From: Marinifaba aquimaris
GTDB lineage: Bacteria > Pseudomonadota > Gammaproteobacteria > Enterobacterales > Alteromonadaceae
NCBI RefSeq assembly: GCF_013328345.1
Contig: NZ_JABULX010000028.1
Span: 1-55,837, forward strand
DNA: 55,837 bases
Direction of reading: 5' to 3'
Below are positions 12,801-21,800 of the stretch, one piece after another; positions within the stretch are counted from its first letter, which is position 1, and every line of letters begins with the position of its first letter. Under the pieces are notes generated by a model. That model was not told the origin of the DNA, ran no database searches, and worked only from the letters and a program-made list of their open reading frames with translations. The position numbers and the translations under genes are program-made.

Positions 12801-15800
12801 ATTAATACTTTGTTGATATCTTATTGTACCCAGATTAGTTGGCAACGTTTCCCATTCGTAGGGCTTTTCAAAAGTCATACTCACTAAAGCTTCTGGGCTT
12901 TCTAAATTACCACTTTTTGCCACTACTCTAATGTTAATAACATTATTATTGAGGTCTGCTTGTGAAATTGGGGGTTCTGAGACAGCTTTAATAGTTAACT
13001 TTGTAATACCACCAGCCAAATCAGTGTACTCATAACCAAGCCAAGATGGCTGTTCAATTACTGTCCCTTTTTTATCAGTAAACTTGAATTCAAAATTACT
13101 GATCGGAAAGTTAGTTACACTGTCGACTAAATTATTGGGCGTGTCGTTGTTACGATCTTTGAATAAGACTTCAATATCATTGAACTTTTTAGTCGCTTCA
13201 AGTTTAGGTTGCTGAACATCAGATAATAATTGTGGCTTGTAGTCTATATCCAATAGGAAATATTTAGAAATGGGGGTTCTATCCAAGCCCTCTCTTACTA
13301 AAGTGGAATTTTCATGCTCTATACGATTAGCTCTGACAGCAAGCTTAAGTTGCTCTACTGGACCATCATAATTATTGTTTACAGTTAAATCGCCTGTATC
13401 CGGATTTAAGAGTACTGGTGTTTCATATGTATCACTACCGATTCGAATATAGTCCCCAATATTTGAATCGTAATAGAACACGTTATATTGACTATTCTCA
13501 TCGAGTAAATCGTACCCATCTGCTTGATAGATAAATTTACTCAATTCAAATTTATTACCTTGTTCAAGTGACTGAACATCTAATAAGTTTAGTTGTTCAC
13601 TCCATTTGAATTCAGGATCCACTTGTATAGCTAATTCACCTGTGCCTTTAGCACTATTTTTATCTCTAGCAATTACATTGATATAGTAAGGCTTTTCTTT
13701 TCTTATGAATTCTACAGGTATATTTGCAGTGTTTTTGATAACAACCTGTCCACTTAACCTGTCTTCAGTGATATGTAGCCAAGGTGCTAAAAGCCTCAAT
13801 TCGCTAATAGTTAACTCTTGTGGATCACCATCGAATTGATAGTTAAAGGTCAAGGAATCGTTTATATCGATATCACTAAAATCAAAAGTGTGAGTAAAGA
13901 AATTATAGGCGTCAGGACCATCTGAAATTGGATCATTTTCACCGTCAACAGCCTCGACAAGTATGATCTCGGGAAGATTATCATTAGGTGAGTAGTTGAG
14001 CTCAATATCAAGTGTTTCGTCAAAAGAAATGCCATTTTGGGTAACACTTACGATAATGCTTCCTTCAGTGGCATTACCTCGGTAGACCTCTGAAAGATCT
14101 AACCACCAAGTTTGAATTGGAATATTGTTTTCATCTAGCTCTATGTCACCATTTTTGTCTAATACAGGTGCTTGATAAATGTTCATCCACCTACCAGAGC
14201 TTTTTAGGGTAACAGTAAAGTCATCATTCAGAATATCTATATTGAATATCTTGTCTAACCTCACTGGGTTGCCTGAATCTAACTTAATCGTATCCATCAC
14301 AACAAGATAACTAATATCAGCCGTTTTGACCGCACCATTAATATCTCTTGATATGATTTGAATATTTTCAAGTTCACTTTTTGTCGAAGTTACTGGTACT
14401 CCAGTTAGAACGAGTTGATTAAGGTTAGGTTCAAAATAGAAGTCAACTCCACTTGGTAAACCCAAAATATCGTAATCTACTATGCTACTACTTGGATCAT
14501 AAAATGCTGGGATAGCGAAACTGTTTAACTGCTTTCTCGCATCCATTTTTAGTGGTTGCTGATAAAGTGGTACAATCGGCTCTAGGTAAATATTAATATC
14601 GACGACATCAACAACAACCTGACCATCAACTTCGGCTTCAACTTCAATAAAAGTGGGGTTGATGAGCTTTTGTGTCGGATCTATTTTGGAAGGATCTACC
14701 TCTAACTTTCCATCGAAAAATCTGACCGGTAATGAACTTAAATCCGATAGTATTTTGAAAGTCGGTGGATTAACTTGATTAGGGAAATAGTCGTTATTAA
14801 ATAGGTCTAACCCCAAACCCTCTGTCTGAATCAAATTTAAACCACCCTCAGGGTAGTTAAAATACAGATCATGCAAATTATAATGTAGCTTTAGTGGTTC
14901 ACTTTGCGAATAACCGTCACTGGCGGTTAGATTGAATTGTAAACTCGGTGTTGTAGTACCTTTAGGGATAACTGCACCGGGAAGAGTTTTGATATATCCT
15001 AAGTTATTGTTGTCTATACCATATTCTATAAAATCAGTCAGGTTATCACCTTGTTCAATTAACAATGAGAACGTTAAATCATCACCGTCAACATCAATAA
15101 AGTAATCATTAGGATCGAAACGTATTAGGAATGGTTGGCCAACATACAAATCAGCAAAAATATCATTTGTTTCGATGGTTGTCTGAGCTTGATTATTATT
15201 ATAAACACTCAACTTGACTGGTATTTCAGAAGTCAAGCCTCTTGTATCATCTTCTAAATCATCGCGATTTATATCGGTCGCTCTAATAGTAAGATTTTGA
15301 TAAAATTGAACTTTATCTTCAATATCAATTGGTGCGTTGATTTCTATGTATAGATTTGTTTTTGTTGAATCTTGATAATAGTTGATGAAACCTGAATCTG
15401 GATTTACCAAAGCTCCGTTATTGTATAAAGCAATGTCAATTAAGTCGCCATTTGGATCAATAAATAGCTCACTCAATGGAAAACTCAACAATGTTGTTTT
15501 AAGTGGTTTTAATATGAAATTAACTTGTTGTTTTACCGCTTCTGGTGCTTGGTTCTCATCTACTTTAATATTTCCGGTGTATAGGTTTTTAACATCAACA
15601 CTTGTACGGTTACCCATTAAATCATATGTATAATCAAACATTACTTTCGTAGAGTCAGTAATATTATCTCTTACAGTAACCTTAGTTATGCGGCCTAACG
15701 CGTCATAATTTGTTTTTGTTGTTTCATCAATAATATTGTGTAATGAATCAAAGCTGACATTTCGCTCTTCAATCACACGTCCCATTTCATCATATCGGTA

Positions 15801-18800
15801 ATTTATGTAAGGCGTTACAGATTCCCCAGCATACGAAATAGTTTCATTACCGGATATGGATTTAATTTGACCATTGTCGTAATAGCTGTAATTTTTATAG
15901 CTTGTATCTTCAACCTGTACCTCTGATAATCGACCTGTGAATTCGCCATTATCTTCGTATAAATAATTCCAAACACGATCTGACAAATCGGTTTTCTTAA
16001 TTAAGCTGTTATTGTAACTGTCATACAGCCAAGTTTTTATGCCAAGACCTTTATCAAGGTCCTTATTGCCTAACTCACCGAAATATTCAGCCGATTTTCG
16101 GCCCATTTCATCCCATGCATAACTTTTTATCATGCCGTCTGGCGTTTCTGAACGTGTTAAGTTTCCATCTTGGTCATACCAAAATCTGTAAATATTGCCT
16201 TTTGCATCAATTCGACGAACTTGCTGCCCAAGCTCATTGTATATTGATCTATGTATTTGCCTTAATACTGTGTTTCCATTTTGATCGTCTGTAAAATCGT
16301 TTGCAGATAAGACATTGCCCTTTGCGTCAAGCTCTCTGTATGTGATGTATCTATTAACTTCATCATTGCCTTGTTGTTCAGCTATTTGTCTTCCGTAAAC
16401 ATCATAGCCATAATGTATAGTCACACCTGTGGCATCAGTCGACGACGATAATTGACCAGCGCCGTTATAAACATTGTATCGATAGTTACCATTTGCATCT
16501 TTTGATGCAATCAGTCTCCCCATTTCATCATAATAATTTTGGAATGTTGGTTTGTGATAAGACCAACCATCACTATGAGGTGTTGTAAGTTTTACAGATG
16601 GATGTATTTCTTTTACAACTTGGTTGCTGTGGTTATATTCGTATTTTGTAGTTGTGGAGTCACTTGATATAGTTGAAGCTTTTACATGCTGCGTTACATT
16701 ATTCCAACGATCGTATTGTATATACTCAATTAATTGAACGCTTTCAATATCATAAGAGTAATCAGCTAGATTTGTTTCTTGAACAAATGATGGGCTCACT
16801 TTTGTCTCTGCTTGGCCTATTTTATTATAAGCAAAACTTGATAAACCTTGAGCAACATCATTAACATATATGAGATTACCTACCAAATCATATCCAAAGC
16901 TCTTTTTGATACCACTGGCATCTATTGATTCAATAAGCCTCCCCGCATTATCGAACTTATATTTTTCTTGGTATAATTCATAGTCACTATCACTGAAGCG
17001 CTCATTTCCTTTGTAACTTAATTCTCCAAATGAATTGTAAACAGCATAACTTGCTTGATCCCATAGAACAGATTGGCCTGTCTCACCGCTAAAAGCATCA
17101 TAACCATCTCTGTAAATGTGGGAGGCAATTTGATTACCATTTTTATCATATTCATAAGATCGATTAGTATACGCCTTCGGTAACTTTGAGTTTAAAGCAG
17201 TAATAAATGACTCAGGTACGTCCATAGGCCTTTGGTCGTCAGAGTTACCAAACAGGCTAATTTGGGGGCCATTCTGTCCAACCGTTAATTCGATATCATA
17301 GGTGTATGAAATAGCATTAGCATCATGATTAGGAAAAACGCTTTCTAAGACATTTTCGCTTATTTTCCCAATTATTTTTCCAAGTAGTACATCAAAAACA
17401 AAGCCATCAACTAACCGATCATAACTTAAAGCTTCAGTTACAACACCAACAGACTGGCCTCTGTTGATATATTCAACGTTCATGTTAATTGTTAAATATT
17501 GAGATAAGTTACTTAGGTCGGTGTATGGTGTTATTTCTGAGAGAATACGCCCACGATGATCAAGCTCGTATTCTGTTTTGACTCCGTTAGAGTCTTTTGA
17601 TTCAATAATGTTTCCGCGTAAATCGTATTTAAACTGTTGAACAATATCATCATTACTTTCAGCAAATACGAAACCACTTGGGGTGTTGGTTGCAGTACCA
17701 TTATTAAGCTGCCTTATTTCTACTTGATTACCACGTGAATCATATTTAAATTGAGTCACTTTGTGTTGAATAAGTTGGCCTTGTGCATTGCTCTGTTTAA
17801 TACCATCATTAATCAACTCAGAAGCATTTGTGATTGTAGATCTTTGTGCTTCTATAGTTGTGATTAATCGCGATAAAGCATCGTATTCTTGAGTTAGTTC
17901 TGTACCGTCTGCACTTGTAATCTTGGTAATATTACCTAGTGCATCATATTCTGTAGTGGTTGTTAACTCATCGTAATCAGTACTGATACCATTACTATCT
18001 CGACTTGAAATAAAATAGCTATATTGAGTGGATGTCTCTTGACGTCCTAAAGCGTCATAAGTGTAACTCCAGACACGGTCTTGTGTTTGGTCTGACGCTC
18101 TTAAAACAGACGGTGGAAAATCACTGGTTATCTTAGTTACATCAAGTTGTTTTGCATACTCGATGTAACTTTCAACTTGTCCAAGATCATTATAAACCCA
18201 CTTGGACACATACCCCTCTGGATTAACTTCCAGGGTTTTTCTTCCCATTACATCATAGTAGTGATAAGTCACCTGGTTATCAGCTTGGCCCTGTGAATCC
18301 GTTAACCCTGTGTGAACATGAGTTTCAACTACTTGCCCAAAACTATCGTAAACGTAATCTGTTGTTGGTGATCCAGTCGAACTACTGTTAGGGTTTGTGT
18401 AAAATTCAATTTCAGGTTGAATCATACTCAATAGACGGCCTAAATCGTCGTATTTATACTCGATTTTACGGTCATTTACTGATTCATTAAATTTAGATCT
18501 AAAGTCGTTAATACTTGTTGACGCGTCTTTAGAGAGTAAGCCTGTAGCTTTGTTAGCATAACGGGTCATTGATGTGCGTTGACCGAGTGCATCGTACTGG
18601 TAACCCGTAACATAACGTTCGGCATCAACTTCGTAGGCAACACGCCCTAGCGCGTCATAGATTTTATAAGACTCTTCTACTACGCCATTGTCTGATATTA
18701 TTTTTTGATAAAAAGCCTGGCCCAGTGCATCGTATTTAACATCACTAATTAACGCTTTAGTGTCATTATCATTGGGAGCTTCTGTTCTATTTTGGCGCCC

Positions 18801-21800
18801 TGCATCATCGTATCCAAAGAAGTTTGAAACAAAACCGTTATACCAAGTAGCGCTGTCTAGGTTTGTTTTGAGGCCGACTCTCTGCTCATCTATATTACCT
18901 GAGCTATCATATTTATAGGCAGTAACATTGTGCGCCTCAAAAGTAGCGAGTGTTCCATCATTTGTTCGGTAGTTACTATGCTTAACTTTTGGTCCAATTT
19001 CTTCAGCTAAACGACCTGCTTCATCATAACTATAATGCCAAGTTTGCTGGTTTTTATCTGTGTAACTCGACTTTAAGCCATTGTCGTAATACGTCCAAGA
19101 TTCAGTATTGCCTAATCCATCCTCTTGGCTGACTAGTTGTCCTGCGTCGTTGTATTGATAAACAACTTTTTGCTCAGCATTGCTACTGGTTGCAGCATCA
19201 ACTAAAGCTGAATATGATAATCCTGCGCTAAGTGTCAATTCACCATGGTTGATTTCGGTTTGTATTTGTCCGTTAGCGAAATATTGGATCTCATTGACTG
19301 ATTCATCGGCATTTCGCGTAAAGCGTAATCGCCCCGCCTCGTCATAGAATAATTGGCTAGTCTGATTGCGAGAATCGTTTGTTGCGTAGGCGCCAACTAA
19401 TGCATCTTCGAGTGTTCCAATAGTATGGGGAACAAATGTATTTTCATCCGTTGAGTAATCAACTTCTAAGGTAGCGTAGGTTGTGGTGCTTGTAACTCGG
19501 TTGCTAGAGTCATATTCTGTTGCTTTAACGATAGCTTTGCCATCATCTGTTTTTTGCAAGCTGTATATCGCATTGCCTTTTGCATCATACAGTGTGGATG
19601 TCGCTTGATATGGACCACTACCTAAACTATCAATAGCGGATAAATCCCCAACTTTAAGTTGTTCCAACAAATTACTTGGGATGGCTACCGTGTTTATATA
19701 CTCAATTTTTTCTTGGACTTTATTTTCCGCGTTATAGCTTAATAGCTTAATTGCACCATCCGATGCGATTTGTGCGGTTAAACGACCATCTTTATCATAA
19801 GCATTGTAGCTCGTTCTTGAAGATTGATTTAATGTCCAAGCCTCAATATCTGCACTTGTGAAAGCGATCGAGTCAGGCATAAAAGAGGCGAACTGACGCA
19901 CAGCTATCTGCTGGCGCGCATTATCATAAATAAATTGAGTTAGGCTATTATCTGAGTCTAATTTATAGATTAATTGTCTGTTTTCATCATAAATAGAGCG
20001 CGTTTGATATTGAGCAACAAAGTTTTCATTAGCTGTGTTTGTATCAATAGAAATGGAGCCGGTGGTCTCACTTATGACATTACCATTATCATCATACTGA
20101 TATTGAATAGCTGAAACACTTTTATCTTGAGAGATTTCACCTTGAGATTGTAGGATCATGCGACCTAAGTTGTCGTAACGATATTCAGTTACAAGTGCGC
20201 TTTCTGTACCATAACCAGCAGTTTTCTTGGCAATATTACCGACATCGTCATAACTAAAATGGGTTACTTGCTCATCTTGAGTTCCCTTTGCAGTAATTTG
20301 GTATTCAAGACGACCAGCATTGTAGATAAAATCTGTTGTTTGACCGCTTTCATCTTGCTCAAATACGACAAGCCCTGCACCATTTTCACGAATTATGGTT
20401 TTTAATTCTTGGATATTTCCTGAGCTATCTGTTACCGACTGAGTAACAATTGTTTCTTTGCCTAGCTCTTTGCCATTTTCAATGTAGGTTTGCTCTTTAT
20501 ATTCAATGGAACGGTTTTCACCATCAATGTATTCTTCCAAACGACCATTGGCGTCATATTTATTTTCTTCAACTACGTCGCCATTAGTTTTTGTTTTTAA
20601 TAAGGCCCCATTTAAATCGTATTCGTATTGAGTGGTGTTATTACCCACTTGCATTGATTGAATTTCACCAAAGGCATTAAAGATGGTCGTGTATTCAATA
20701 CCCTCTGCCGTTGTTCTTGTATGCTTTCTTTGTGAGTCGTTATATGTAAATTGAGTTTTATGGCCTAATTGGTTGTTAGTTTCGGTAACTCGGTTAAATG
20801 CATCATAAGTGGTAACGGTACTTTGCTTCTGACTTTGAGTGTTGTTGATATTAAAACCGGTTAAACTCGTCACAACTTTTCGCCCCTCAGGGTCATTAGT
20901 GTACAAGTATTCAGTGATATTACCTTCGGCATCAATTTCTTTAGTTAAACGTTTGAAGGCATCATATTCTGTCGCAACAAAAATAGAAGAGCTTAAACCG
21001 TCAAGGAACTTACCTGTGATAGAGCCACGTTTGTCGTACTCGTATACCGTTTTTTCTTGTGGAGTATTGAAACCAAATTGACCAACATTGACACTTTTTA
21101 TTTCTCCAAAAGCGTTGTAATCATAACTTGTTTCAACATCTGCGGCGGTAACACTTCTCTCGATTAAACCTCGAGCGGTGTAAAAATTAGTAGTAGTCAG
21201 CGGATGAGAGACGTTGTTGTTTAACCAGCCTATGATATCGCTGAAGTCACCACCAGTTAACACTTGGTTGCTTAGCGCATTGGTCGGTAATTTTTTTTGA
21301 TATTGATTAACTCTAGATTGCTCACCAAAGTTGTTATATTCATAGCTGACCACATTACCAAAATGGTTTATGACCGCTTTTAATTGACCAAGCTTGTTGT
21401 AATAAAAGTAGCTTGTTCGATCTTCAGCATCAGTAACAGATGTTCTTCGGCCTAAGTTATCATATGTATAACGATTTCCATTAGTTTCAAAAGCGGCTTG
21501 AATGGCATCTTCTGAGCTAAGTTGGCCGACTTCTTCACCATCTAATTCTCCAATCAACAGCCCCCTTTCATCATATTGCCATCGTTGTGTTCGATTAGTT
21601 TCTGGTGTGTTTACATCTTGTTGCTGGGTGAGGATAAGGTTACCGGCTCTATCATATCGATAGTTTATAACTAGCCCATCAGGTGTTGTTTTTTCTAATA
21701 AACGATTTAATTCATCATATTGATAAAGGGTAACGCGATTTTGCTCGGTATTAGTGGTCGGTACAGCAATTTCACCACCGTTATAATTAACAATTAAGTC

